Of a DNA stretch of 64,000 nt, positions 46,633-56,560 are shown one piece after another. Both the position numbers and the translations under genes were made by a program. The notes under the pieces are model-generated. The model worked only from the letters and a program-made list of their open reading frames with translations. It made no database searches and was not told where the DNA came from. Position 1 is the stretch's first letter. Each line of letters begins with the position of its first letter. Source of the stretch: Streptomyces sp. Tue 6430 (GTDB lineage: Bacteria > Actinomycetota > Actinomycetes > Streptomycetales > Streptomycetaceae); NCBI GenBank assembly GCA_021568835.1, contig JAKGSH010000010.1, positions 496,001 to 560,000 on the forward strand, in the 5' to 3' direction.

Positions 46633-49600
46633 CTACTTCTCGGTCACTCCCGCCGAGTCGAAGGTCGCCACCTCGTGCATCGCCCGTGCCGTGCTCTGGA
46701 CCAGCGGAAGGGCCAGCAGGGCGCCGGTGCCCTCGCCCAGGCGGAGGTCGAGGTCGACCAGGGGGCGCAGACCCAGCTTGTTGAGGGCGGCGACGTGGCC
46801 GGGTTCGGCGCTGCGGTGGCCCGCGATGCAGGCCGCGAGGACCTCGGGGCGATCGCGCGGGCGACCAGTGCGGCGGCGCCGGCGCTCACCCCGTCCAGGA
46901 TCACGGGCGTGCGCAGGGACGCGCCGCCCAGCAGGAGGCCGACCATCGCCGCGTGCTCGAAGCCGCCGACGGCCGCGAGGACCCCGATGGGGTCGGCCGG
47001 GTCGGGCTGGTGGACTTCCAGGGCGCGGCGGACGACCTCGGTCTTGCGGGCGAGGGTCTCGTCGTTGATGCCGGTGCCGCGGCCGGTGACCTCGGCCGGG
47101 TCGGCACCGGTGAAGACCGAGATGAGGGCCGCGGACGCCGTCGTGTTGGCGATGCCCATCTCGCCCGTGAGGAGGGCCTTGTTGCCGGCCGCCACCAGGT
47201 CGCGGGCCGTCTCGATGCCGACCTCGATGGCCTGCTTGGCCTCCTCGCGGGACATCGCGGGGCCGGTCGTCATGTCGGACGTGCCCGCGCGGACCTTGCG
47301 GGGCAGCAGGCCGGGGGTGGCCGGGAGGTCGGCCACGACGCCGACGTCCACGATGCAGACCTCGGCGCCCACCTGGTTCGCGAAGGCGTTGCAGACCGCA
47401 CCGCCGCCGAGGAAGTTGGCCACCATCTGCGCGGTGACCTCCTGCGGCCAGGGGGTGACGCCCTGGGCGTGCACCCCGTGGTCGCCGGCGAAGATCGCGA
47501 CGGCCGCGGGCTCCGGGATCGGCGGCGGGCACTGGCGGGACAGCCCGGACAGCTGCGCGGAGATGATCTCCAGCATGCCGAGCGCGCCGGCCGGCTTCGT
47601 CATGCGCTTCTGCCGTTCCCAGGCCTCGCCGAGCGCCTTGGCGTCCAGCGGGCGGATCCCCGCGACGGTCTCGGCGAGCAGGTCGTGCGGGTCCTCGCCG
47701 GGCAGCGCGCGGCGGCCGTACGTCTCCTCGTGGACGACCCACGACAGGGGGCGGCGCTTGGCCCAGCCGGCCTGCATCAGCTCGGGCTCGTCCGGGAACT
47801 CGTCGACGTACCCGACGCAGAGGTAGGCGACGACGTCGAGGTGCTCGGGCAGGCCGAGGGCGCGGACCATCTCGCGCTCGTCGAAGAAGCTGACCCAGCC
47901 GACGCCGAGGCCCTCGGCGCGGGCGGCGAGCCACAGGTTCTCCACGGCGAGCGCGGAGGAGTACGGCGCCATCTGCGGCTGGGTGTGGCGGCCGAGGGTG
48001 TGGCGGCCGCCGCGGGTCGGGTCGGCGGTGACGACGATGTTGACCGGGGTGTCGAGGATGGCCTCGATCTTCAGTTCCTTGAACTGCTTGGCCCGGCCCT
48101 TGGGGAGGGACTTCGCGTAGGCGTCCCGCTGCCGCATCGCCAGTTCGTGCATCGCGCGCCGGGTGTCGGCGGAGCGGATCACGACGAAGTCCCAGGGCTG
48201 CGAGTGGCCGACGGAGGGCGCGGTGTGGGCGGCCTCCAGGACGCGCAGCAGCACCTCGTGCGGGATGGGGTCGCTGCGGAAGCCGTTGCGGATGTCCCGG
48301 CGTTCGCGCATGACCTTCAGGACGGCCTCGCGCTCGGCGTCGTCGTACGCGGGGCGGCGGGGCCGGTGGACTGCCGTACGTCTTCCACTGCGGCCGCGCT
48401 CTCTTCCTCCTGGTCGGCGGCCCTGGTGTCCAGGTCCTCCGCGTTCTGTGCGACCTGCTGGTCGGGCTCCGGCACGGGGCCGGCCTCCGGGGTGGCGGGG
48501 TCCGCGGTGGGGGCCTCCGCGATGGCGGGATCCGCTTCGCGGGGAGCGGGGAGGTCCGCCGAGGGGGCGACAGCGGGCGGCGCGGCCGGGGACGCCTCGG
48601 GTACGGGCGCCTCCGGAGCGACGGGCGTCTCGGGCGCGGCTGCCTGGGGTGCGGCTGCCTGGGCCACCACCAACTCGTCGGTGGGAAGCACGAGGGCGTG
48701 CGGCGGGGTGGGAGCGAGGTGCGGGGTGGTCGGCACCGCGCCCTCCACCGGCACGAACTGGCCCAGCGGCTGGGGCTCCTGGGGCTCCGGGGACAGGACG
48801 GGCGCCGTGGGCCGGAGGACCGCCGCGGCGGGGGCGTCTGGCGTCGGGGCCGTCTGCGGCGCGTCCTGGGCCGTCGCCGCGACGGGACCGGAGGCGTCCG
48901 GGATCCGGGACGCGGGGTCCGCGGGGTGGACTGGTTCCTGCGGGTGCTCCTGCTCCTGCGGGGCCGGGCCGGAGTGGACGTCCGGCGCGGGCTGAGCGAG
49001 GAAGGCGTCCAGGGCGGACTCGGTGGACCGGGGGTGCTGGGTGTTGTCCGGGACGGGCTCGGCGGGCGGTTCCGTCCCGGCGGGCACCGGGGCGGTCCGC
49101 TCGGGCTGTGCAGCCGTCTGCTCGGGCTGCGGGGCCGCCTGGTGGACGGCGGCCGACTCGTCGGCGGCGGCCTCGGGGCGGGGACCGGGGCCTCGGCGGC
49201 CGGGGGCACCTGACCGGGCGCGGCGGCGTCCGGCACCGGGGTGACAGCTTCCGGCACCGGGGGAGCGGCCTCCGGCTCGGTCGCGACAGTCGCCGGCGCG
49301 GGCAGCGGCGTGACCGCTTCGGACGCGGGCGCGGCTGCCTCCGGGGCGTCGGGCGCCTCGGGGGTCACGACCGCGTGCTCGGGCGCCGGGCCCGGGGCGG
49401 GCGCGGCGTCGGCTGCCTGGGCGGCGTCCGGGGCCGGGCCGGCCTGGGGCTCCTGCGCGGGATCCGGCGCGACGACGGGCTCGGACGCCTGAGGAGCCTC
49501 CGGGGCCTGCGGGGCGACGGGCACGGCGGCTTCCGGGGCCCGGAAAGTCGGATCGGTCTCGACGGCGGGGACCTCGGGGGCCACGGCGGGCGCCGGGGCC

Positions 49601-50516
49601 TCGGGGACGGCACCTCCGCGGGTGCGACGGCCGCCTCGACGGGCGGCGCCGTCCCGTCGGCGGGGACGGCACCCGCGTCGGGTACCTGAGGAGCGTCGGG
49701 CGCCGAGACGTCCGGCGCGGGCTCGGACACCTGCGCCACCGGCTCCGGTCCGGGCGCGGCGTCGGCGGCCCCGGACGGGTCCGCCGGCTGCGGCTCCGGG
49801 GCCGGGGTCGTGGGGGCGGTCGTGTCGGCGGTCGCGGGCTCGGCCGCCTCCGGTGCCAGGGGCGGCTGCGCGGGTTCCCCGGGCTGCGGCGCGCCCGTCT
49901 CCGAGGCCAGGCGTGCCATGACCGCCTGGGCCGCGCCCTGCTGCTCGGGCTGCTGCCGGGCCGCCGGGACGACCGTTTCCGCAGGGTTCGCCCCCGGAAC
50001 GACCTGTGCCTGGGCGGCGGGCGGCGCGCCCCACGGCGCCGCGCCCTGCGGAGGCATGTCGCGCAGGTGCTGGACGTCGAGGTACTCCGGCCCGGAGGCG
50101 GGCGTGCCCGGGTGGCGTACCGGCGCGCCCGCGGGGCCCCGGTCGGCGAGGGAGCGGACCGGGCTCGCGGAGGTGTCGGGGATGGGCGGGCCGAGGTGCA
50201 GGGGGCGGCGCGGTGCCGCGGGCGGCGCCGACGGGTTCGGGAGGCGGACGCCGCCGAGGTCGACGGAGCCGGTGTCACGGCCCGCCGTCTCGTGCGGGCC
50301 GGGTTCGTGCACCGCCTCGACCACGGGCTCCGGCGCGGGCGGCGCCACCTCGTTGCCCCAGGCGCTCTGGGCGCCGGGCAGCAGCAGCAGGTCTTCGTCC
50401 TGGGCGGTGGTCTCGGAGAGGTAGGTGTACGCGCCGGGCGCGGGGACGCCCTGCTGCTCCACCATGCCTGCGTTCTCCGGCAGTCCCTCGCCCGGAACCT
50501 GGCCGGTGTCGGTCAT
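46633..50516 (-). CDS. cobT: Fused BluB-CobT with a long disordered N-terminus (four frameshifts)
   Basis: 1295 aa after correction. Residues ~1-730 are Pro/Ala/Glu-rich and probably disordered (start [17 protein letters not shown]). Residues ~736-945 are a BluB-type flavin reductase that makes 5,6-dimethylbenzimidazole ([54 protein letters not shown]). Residues ~950-1295 are CobT, which activates that base with nicotinate mononucleotide ([20 protein letters not shown]; catalytic Glu in [13 protein letters not shown]). G/C bases are missing near 49613, 49175, 48351 and 46846; restoring four makes 3888 nt exactly. Probably one polypeptide performing two consecutive steps of cobalamin lower-ligand assembly. 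Confidence 0.87.
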
Positions 50517-50863
50517 GCGTACCCCTCGCCCATCGGTTAGTGCTCCTACGACCAGCTCACCCGGAACGGCGCACCGACCGCCCCGTGGTGAAGAACGAGC
50601 GTCCGCGCCCAGCGGCACGAACGACCCGCCCGGAAAAGACGACAAAGCCATTCAATGGCATTGTCGCGGCCGTTGCCGCGTCGCGACAGCTTGATCCGCA
50701 ACGCTCCGCTGTGGACTGCGCCACGTTGCGCGCCCTCAGGTTCTGCCGTACCACACCCCACCCCACATCAGATGCGTTTTCCGGACATCGACCGACGAAA
50801 AGCCGGGTGCCCGAATGCGGTACGACGATCGGCCAGCCTACCGCGCGCGGTCGGACGACGGGA
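50517..50863. other. cobL-cobT intergenic region
   Basis: 347 bp between the corrected cobL stop and the cobT start. Its middle (50625-50700) is less GC-rich than its surroundings and carries the palindrome at 50640-50666. Without the frame correction, cobL would appear to run through almost all of it. No cobalamin riboswitch core was recognised. Confidence 0.6.
50640..50666. promoter_or_regulatory. 27-bp palindrome upstream of cobT
   Basis: CGACAAAGCCATT-C-AATGGCATTGTCG; 12 of 13 positions pair around a central C. About 125 bp upstream of the cobT start and clearly AT-richer than its surroundings. It looks like an operator or an RNA hairpin; no regulator gene is adjacent. Confidence 0.55.
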
Positions 50864-52128
50864 TCACGGGGAGGGCGGAGCGGGCCGGTCCGAACGGTCC
50901 GGCAGAACCCGCTGAGCAGGAACGCGACGCTCCGCTCCGTCTCCGTCCAGGCCCGTGTGTCGAGTGCGACGGACTGGACGAGCGCGCACTCCACGCGGTA
51001 GCCGTGCTCGGTCAGGTCGCGGCCGACGCGTTCGGCGGCGTCGCGGGTCATGGCATGGGTGACGATGCGCTGCGGGCGGCGGTCGGCGACCGCCGAGACC
51101 ACGGCCGCTCCCCCGCCGCCGACGCGGACGACGTCCGGTTCGGGCAGGTCCTCCAGGACGTGCGGGGCGGTGCCGCGGACGATCTGGAGCTGGACGCCGA
51201 AGCGGCGCGCGGCGGCGTCGGTGCGGGCGCACGCCTCCAGGGCGTGGTCGACGGCGATGACGGCCGCCCCGGCCCGCGCGGCCTCGGTGGCGAAGGCGCC
51301 GCTGCCGCAGCCGATGTCCCAGACGAGGTCGCCCACCCGCGGTCCGAGCCGGGCGAGCTGGGCCGCGCGCAGCAGTTCCGCCTCCCCCTCGCCCAGTCCG
51401 CCGCCGTACTCCCCGGCGGGCAGCGTCCAGCCGCGGGGGCCGGTGCCCGGGTCGCGGCCGGCGATCCAGCCGCCGTCGCCGGCCGGCGGTGCGCCGGTGC
51501 TGCCGGCGCTGCCGGTGCTGCTGGTGCTGCCGCCGATGACGATGACGACGTTGGGGTCGCGCCAGGTGTGGTCGGCGGCCTTCTCGGAGGTGACGACGCT
51601 GACCTGTTCGCGGTCGGTGCCGAGTTCCTCGCAGACGACGAAGGTGCGGTGCACGCCCTCCATGAGCAGTCCCAGCTCGGCGGGGCCGGCGCCGGGTGAG
51701 GTGAGGACGGCGACCTTGGAGTGGGCCCGGCACACGTTCACCGCCCGGCGCAGGGTGCGCCGGTGTGCGACGACCACCTGGGCGTCGTCCCAGGGCATGC
51801 CGGCGCGGGCGAACGCGGCGGCGACGGAGGAGACGGCCGGGACGACCTCGACCTCCAGGCCGAACTCGGGTGCGCGCAGGGTCCGTACGACGCCGAAGAA
51901 GCCGGGGTCGCCGTCGGCGAGGACGACGGCCGTGCCGCGGTGGCCGGCGATGCGGCGGGCGGCGAGGGCGACGCTGCCGAGGCGGATGCGTTCGGCGGCG
52001 GGGGGCACCTCGGGCAGCGCCAGGTGGTGGGCGGCCCCGGCCACCAGGGTGGCGGCTCCCAGGGCCGAACGGGCGGCGGCGGTCAGCGGCGAGCCGTCCC
52101 AGCCGATCACCGTGACGCGGTCGGCCAT
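50864..52128 (-). CDS. cobL: CobL, precorrin-6Y C5,15-methyltransferase (decarboxylating) (one frameshift near end)
   Basis: ~421 aa. CbiE half: VTVIGWDGSPLTAAARSALG, GDPGFFGVVRTLR, VVPAVSSVAAAFARAGMPWD. CbiT half from about residue 240: DLVWDIGCGSGAFATEAARA, AAARRFGVQLQIVRG. It methylates and decarboxylates precorrin-6Y in cobalamin synthesis. As sequenced the frame runs on to 50557 with about 100 non-homologous residues. A G missing at 50908-50910 would restore SGVLPDRSDRPAPPSP and a stop at 50864, which I accept because the extension otherwise covers the cobT promoter region. Confidence 0.82.
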
Positions 52129-52175
52129 CGTCGTATGTCTCCCGTGGGTCTGCGCGGCCGGCGGGTCCGGCGGGG

Positions 52176-52256
52176 CTGGCGGGGCTGGCGGGGCTGGCGG
52201 GGCTGGCGGGGCTGGCGGGGCTGGCGGGGCTGGCGGGGCTGGCGGGGCTGGCGGGG
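52176..52256. repeat. Nine perfect 9-bp tandem repeats upstream of cobL
   Basis: CTGGCGGGG repeated nine times without a mismatch, starting 47 bp before the cobL start codon (on the opposite strand CCCCGCCAG). An imperfect tenth unit precedes it. It occupies most of the 184-bp gap that should contain the cobL promoter. Confidence 0.95.
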
Positions 52257-52312
52257 TTCCGTGAGAGTACCTGGTCGTACGGGGCGGGCGGCGTCGGTGC
52301 GGCGTCCGGAGG

Positions 52313-52951
52313 TCAGTTCCAGTCGCCGTACGACGGGTAGCCGCCGCTCTCCGTGAGGTGCTCCCCCGCGCCCTCGATGTCCTCCGGGAGGAGGCTCCAC
52401 ACGATGAAGTCGGTGCGCGCCTCGCTCCAGGTGCCGTCGTCGGCGCGCACGCGCGCTATGCAGGCGCCGCGCAGGACGCCCTCGCTGATGCAGCCGATCT
52501 TCTGCGCGACCTGCTGCGAGGCGGTGTTGTCGGCGGCCGTGCGCAGCTCGATGCGTTCGAGCTTCTGGTCGGTGAGCAGCCACTGGGCGGTGGCGAGCGC
52601 GGCCTCGGAGGCGTAGCCCTCGCCGCGGGCCCAGGGGGCGATGATGTACGACAGCTCGGTGGACCGTACGTGCCAGTCGGTCCTGCCCAGCTGGATCACG
52701 CCGACGAGCCGCTGGGTGAGGAACTCGGTGACGGCGAGGTCGAGTCCGCGTCCGGAGGCGCGTTCGGCGGGGGCGTGCCCGGTGATCCAGGCGCGGGCGT
52801 CCTCGGCGGTGAAGGGCTGGGGGACGGAGGTCCAGGCCGTGACCTGTTCGTCGTTCATCATCTCGGCCAGTGCGGGCACGTCGTCCTCGTCGAGGGGACG
52901 CAGCACCAACCGCTCCGTGCTGATGGAGATGTTGGGGAAGGTGCTCGTCAT
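52313..52951 (-). CDS. RimJ/RimL-type GNAT acetyltransferase
   Basis: 212 aa. Family start ISTERLVLRPLDEDDVPALA, acetyl-CoA region APWARGEGYASEAALATAQW, and the C-terminal TAADNTASQQVAQKIGCISE. RimL-type enzymes acetylate protein N-termini or small amines; the substrate is unknown. I chose the ATG at 52951 with ACGGAG upstream. Confidence 0.9.
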   Translation of the reverse strand: MTSTFPNISISTERLVLRPLDEDDVPALAEMMNDEQVTAWTSVPQPFTAEDARAWITGHAPAERASGRGLDLAVTEFLTQRLVGVIQLGRTDWHVRSTELSYIIAPWARGEGYASEAALATAQWLLTDQKLERIELRTAADNTASQQVAQKIGCISEGVLRGACIARVRADDGTWSEARTDFIVWSLLPEDIEGAGEHLTESGGYPSYGDWN

Positions 52952-53049
52952 GCGCCGCTCCGTAACCTTCGAAACCGTCAGGGTCCGACCTGGTTGGCCG
53001 TCAGGCCCGCTGAACTGCTCAGCATGCAGCATGAAAGCACCGGGTCGCA

Positions 53050-53088
53050 CCACGGGGTCCGCACCGGCGGACGGCGCGGACCCCGTGG
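53050..53088 (-). terminator. Terminator of the metNIQ operon
   Basis: A 13-bp perfect stem (CCACGGGGTCCGC and complement) with a 13-base loop, 56 bp past metQ. Confidence 0.8.
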
Positions 53089-53144
53089 GGAACTTGTTCG
53101 GGTACGTCAGGACTTGACCGGCCGGGACGGGGCCGGAACCCGCG

Positions 53145-53981
53145 TCAGAAGGACGCGATGACGGAGCCGGCGTACTTGTCCTCGATGAACTTCTTGACCT
53201 CGGCGGAGGTGAGGAGCTTCGCGAGCTTCCGCACGCGCGGGTCGTCCTCGTCGCCCTCCTTGACGGCGAGGAAGTTGCCGTAGGGGTTGTCCGTGGCGGA
53301 CTCCAGGACGAGGGCGTCCTTCGAGGGCTTCAGGTCGGCCTCGATGGCGTAGTTGCCGTTGATGACGGCGGCGTCCACGTCGCCCAGGGAGCGCGGGGTC
53401 TGCGCCGCCTCCAGCTCCTTGAACTCGAGGTTCTTCGGGTTCTTGGCGATGTCGGCGGGGGTCGCCGCGTTGCCCGCGCCGTCCTTGAGCGTGATGAGGC
53501 CGTTCGCGGCGAGCAGCTTCAGGGCGCGCGCCTCGTTGACGGTGTCGTTCGGAACGGCGACGGTCGCGCCGCTCTTGAGGTCGTCGACGCTCTTGAACTT
53601 GTCGGAGTAGAGGCCGAGCGGCTCCAGGTGGACCGTGACGACGGGCACGATGTGAGTGCCGTTCTTCTTGTTGAAGTCGTCGAGGTAGGGCTGGTTCTGG
53701 AAGTAGTTGGCGCCCACCGAGCCGTCCTCCGTCGCCGTGTTCGGCGTGACGTAGTCGGTGAACTCCTTGACCTCCAGGTCGAGGCCCGCGTCCTTGGCCA
53801 GCTTGTCCTTGACGAAGGTGAGGATCTCGGCGTGCGGGACGGGGCTCGCGGCGACGATCAGCGGGCCGCTCGTGTCGGCGGAGCCGGAGCCGGAGTCCTT
53901 GTCCGAACCGCACGCGCCGAGCCCGAGGGTGAGGGCTCCGGCGGCGAGGACGGCGGTGGTGATCTTGGCGGTGTTACGCAC
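53145..53981 (-). CDS. metQ: MetQ, methionine-binding lipoprotein
   Basis: 278 aa. Lipoprotein signal with lipobox LGLGACGS (Cys near residue 24). NlpA-type mature part: VAASPVPHAEILTFVKDKLA, ANYFQNQPYLDDFN, VPNDTVNEARALKLLAANGL. Delivers methionine (probably both isomers in this family) to MetNI. Last gene of the operon, 108 bp after metI. Confidence 0.95.
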   Translation of the reverse strand: MRNTAKITTAVLAAGALTLGLGACGSDKDSGSGSADTSGPLIVAASPVPHAEILTFVKDKLAKDAGLDLEVKEFTDYVTPNTATEDGSVGANYFQNQPYLDDFNKKNGTHIVPVVTVHLEPLGLYSDKFKSVDDLKSGATVAVPNDTVNEARALKLLAANGLITLKDGAGNAATPADIAKNPKNLEFKELEAAQTPRSLGDVDAAVINGNYAIEADLKPSKDALVLESATDNPYGNFLAVKEGDEDDPRVRKLAKLLTSAEVKKFIEDKYAGSVIASF

Positions 53982-54089
53982 GAAAAGTGCCTTTCCTGAG
54001 GTGGTGCGTCCCCGCGGTGGGTGTGCGGGGAGGAACAGAGGGGTGGAAGTGAGGGGGACGGCGCGAGAGGTGTGGCCGGGGCGGGGTGG

Positions 54090-54833
54090 TCAGCTCTTCC
54101 TGACGGCGTCGGTGGCGACCGTGCCGGGGAGGATGCCGCGCAGCGGCCTGAAGAGGAGCAGCGGGCTGCCCTTGCCGGTGCGCCGGTGCAGGGAGCGGGC
54201 CGCGAGGTCGCCGCCGAACTGGAGCAGGGAGATGACGACGGCCAGGACGGCGACGGTGATCCACATCAGGCCGGTCTCGAAGCGCTGGTAGCCGTAGCGG
54301 ATCGCGATGTCGCCCAGGCCGCCCGCGCCGACGGTGCCCGCCATGGCGGAGTAGCCGATGAGGGCGACGACGGTCGTGGTGGCTCCGGAGATCAGGGACG
54401 GCAGGGCCTCGGGGACGAGCACGCTGCGGACGATCTTCCAGGTGCTGCCGCCCATGGACTGCACGGCTTCCACGAGTCCGCCGTCGACCTCGCGGACGGA
54501 CATCTCCACCAGCCGCGCGAAGAAGGGGATCGCGCCGATCGCGAGCGGCACGATGGCGGCCTCGCGGCCGATGGTCGTCCCGGTCAGCCAGCGGGTGAAG
54601 GTCATCAGCGCGACCATCAGGATGATGAACGGCATCGAGCGGGCGACGTTCACGACCTGCCCGATCACCTTGTTGGCGACGACGTTCTGCAGCAGGCCGC
54701 CGCGGTCGGTGAGGACCAGGAGGATCCCGAGCGGAAGACCGCCGACGACGGCGATGAGCGTGGACCAGCCCACCATGTAGAAGGTGTCCCAACACGCCTG
54801 CTCCAGCAGGGGCTGCATTTCCGACCAGGTCAC
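54090..54833 (-). CDS. metI: MetI, methionine ABC transporter permease
   Basis: 247 aa, GTG start overlapping metN by four bases. Five helices; conserved TFYMVGWSTLIAVVGGLPLG, ARSMPFIILMVALMTF and the EAA-type loop LVEAVQSMGGSTWKIVRSVL. Forms the transmembrane channel with MetN. Confidence 0.95.
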   Translation of the reverse strand: MTWSEMQPLLEQACWDTFYMVGWSTLIAVVGGLPLGILLVLTDRGGLLQNVVANKVIGQVVNVARSMPFIILMVALMTFTRWLTGTTIGREAAIVPLAIGAIPFFARLVEMSVREVDGGLVEAVQSMGGSTWKIVRSVLVPEALPSLISGATTTVVALIGYSAMAGTVGAGGLGDIAIRYGYQRFETGLMWITVAVLAVVISLLQFGGDLAARSLHRRTGKGSPLLLFRPLRGILPGTVATDAVRKS

Positions 54834-55881
54834 CGGGCACCGTCCTTCACCAGCTGGGGCCGCTCGTCGGCGGCGCCCGGCACGTCGATCCGAAGACCCT
54901 GTTCGCGCAGGAAGCCGATCGGCACCACGTTGTCCTCGTAGCGGCCGGGCAGTTCGATGCGCATCCGACCGATCTGGAGGCCGCCGACGGTGTCGATGGC
55001 CGCGCCCAGGATCGAGATGTCGATGTTGTAGGTGCGCGACAGCTGGGAGATGACCGGCTGGGTGGCCGTCTCGCCCTGGAAGGTGACGTCCAGGACGGTC
55101 CGGTCGTCGCCGGTCGCCTCGCCGCCCACCGGGAAGAGCGCGGCGGCCAGCTGGGAGCCCGGCGTGGCGAGCAGCTCGCCGACGGTGCCGGACTCGACGA
55201 TGCGGCCGCGTTCCATGAGCGCGGCGGAGTCGCAGATCGACTTCACCACGCCCATCTCGTGGGTGATGAGCAGGACCGTCAGGCCCAGCCGGCGGTTGAG
55301 GTCGCGCAGCAGTTGGAGGATCGAGCGGGTGGTCTCCGGGTCGAGGGCGCTGGTGGCCTCGTCGGAGAGCAGCACCTTGGGGTCGCCGGCGAGGGCGCGG
55401 GCGATGCCGACGCGCTGCTTCTGGCCGCCGGAGAGCTGGGCGGGTAGGCACCCGCCTTGTCGGCGAGACCGACGAGGTCGAGCAGTTCGAGCGCCTTGCG
55501 GGAACGTTCCTTCCCGGACTTGCCGAGGATTTCCAGCGGCAGCTCGACGTTGTCCCGCACGGTCCGCGACGACAGCAGGTTGAAGTGCTGGAAGACCATG
55601 CCGATACGGCTGCGCGCCTCGCGCAGTTCCCGGCCGGCGCGCGGGCCGCGGCCGGCGAGGGCGGTGAGGTCCTGTCCGGCGACGGTGACCGTGCCGGAGG
55701 TGGGGCGCTCCAGGAGGTTGACGCAGCGGATCAGCGAGGACTTGCCGGCGCCGGACTGGCCGATGACGCCGTACACCTCACCTTCGCGGACGTGCAGATC
55801 GACGCCGTCGAGGGCGGTGACCTCACGGCCGCGCGAGCGGTCGGCCCCATAAATTTTGGTCAGGCCCGTAGTGGTGATCAC
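54830..55881 (-). CDS. metN: MetN, methionine ABC transporter ATPase (one frameshift)
   Basis: 350 aa after correction. Walker [13 protein letters not shown] (near residue 40), signature [15 protein letters not shown], Walker [14 protein letters not shown], His switch [10 protein letters not shown]. The C-terminal NIL/ACT-like domain ([19 protein letters not shown]) is the site where methionine inhibits transport. A C is missing at 55442-55444 just before the signature. GTG start at 55881 ([12 protein letters not shown]); a GTG at 55899 is possible. Confidence 0.92.
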
Positions 55882-56133
55882 GTGGGTTTCCGTCACTGTC
55901 GAGTGCGCGGGCGTGGGTGTGCCCGGGCACGGATGCATTCGGTCAGGGACGCGGCACGGTTCTCGCGGTGGCGAGGAAACCGGGGGAGAACATGTGCGCG
56001 ATGGGTCTCCCCGCGCCGTTCGGGCAGAGCCGTCCGGGCAGTGGAGGAGGTGCCTCGTCACGTACGGGAGGCGTACGGACGTGCCACGGCGTCTCGCTTC
56101 GGGGCGCGAGCTCGGGTGTGGTGCGGGGGCCCT
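55882..56133. other. Untranslated region between leader peptide and metN
   Basis: 250 bp with CGTACG inverted elements (near 56061-56082) and other GC-rich self-complementary stretches. I did not recognise a SAM riboswitch core. It may fold into attenuator structures linked to the leader peptide. Confidence 0.4.
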
Positions 56134-56220
56134 CTAACAGGCGCACATTCGACACGTACAACGAGCACCGGGCGTCATGGTCGCCTCGGTCGCAAGGGTG
56201 CGGCTGCTCGTCGTGGTCAT
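56134..56220 (-). CDS. Cys-rich leader peptide upstream of metNIQ
   Basis: 28 codons starting at 56220 (MTTTSSRTLATEATMTPG...) or, with GAGG five bases before it, 14 codons from 56178. The peptide ends ARCTCRMCAC: four Cys in the last eight residues, then TAG. Codons are TGT/TGC in a cluster, as in known actinobacterial Cys leader peptides used for attenuation. It lies 250 bp upstream of metN and just after a good promoter. Confidence 0.6.
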   Translation of the reverse strand: MTTTSSRTLATEATMTPGARCTCRMCAC

Positions 56221-56224
56221 GCGA

Positions 56225-56253
56225 TCAGTAAAGCAGACCCACGGTCCTGACAA
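56225..56253 (-). promoter_or_regulatory. Promoter of the leader-metNIQ transcript
   Basis: Minus-strand TTGTCA (56253-56248), 17-bp spacer, TACTGA (56230-56225). The ATG of the longer leader frame follows four bases later, so that frame could be translated from a leaderless or nearly leaderless mRNA. Confidence 0.65.
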
Positions 56254-56560
56254 AGCCCGTCCGTCCACATGTTGGACAGCCGTGGACAGTGCGCGCACAC
56301 AAACGGAGTCCTCCGCTCCCCCGTCGGTGACCAGCGCGGACAAGGGGGGCGGGGCTTTCTCGCCAGGGCCGGATCCGGACCCGCGGCCGGGGTGGGCTGT
56401 GGCCAACGCCACGGCCGCCGGACCGCGACCGGACCGCGTCGGGAGCACGCGCGGATCGCGACCGGGCCGCGTCCGGGACGGATCCCGACCAAGTCCCGGT
56501 CCGGGCGCGGGGCGCGGGCCCGGACGCGGGGGCCGCATACGGCCGTAATAGGGTCACTGC
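56254..56560. other. Gap between the met promoter and the next genes
   Basis: About 300 bp of GC-rich DNA with repeated GGACCGCGACCGG-like and GTCCGGG motifs (56420-56530). No gene on either strand looked real. The promoter of the membrane-protein pair must lie at its right end. Confidence 0.4.

Noticed and set aside
50557..50863. Apparent C-terminal extension of cobL
   Set aside because: It has no CobL-like sequence, spans the palindrome and the cobT upstream region, and disappears if one G is restored at 50908-50910, as with the other frameshifts.
46495..52312. Cobalamin riboswitch near cobL, cobT or cysG
   Set aside because: No conserved B12-box-like element was found in the three upstream gaps.
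55882..56260. SAM riboswitch upstream of metN
   Set aside because: No SAM-I, SAM-II or SAM-IV core was recognised; the Cys-rich leader ORF explains the long 5' region better.
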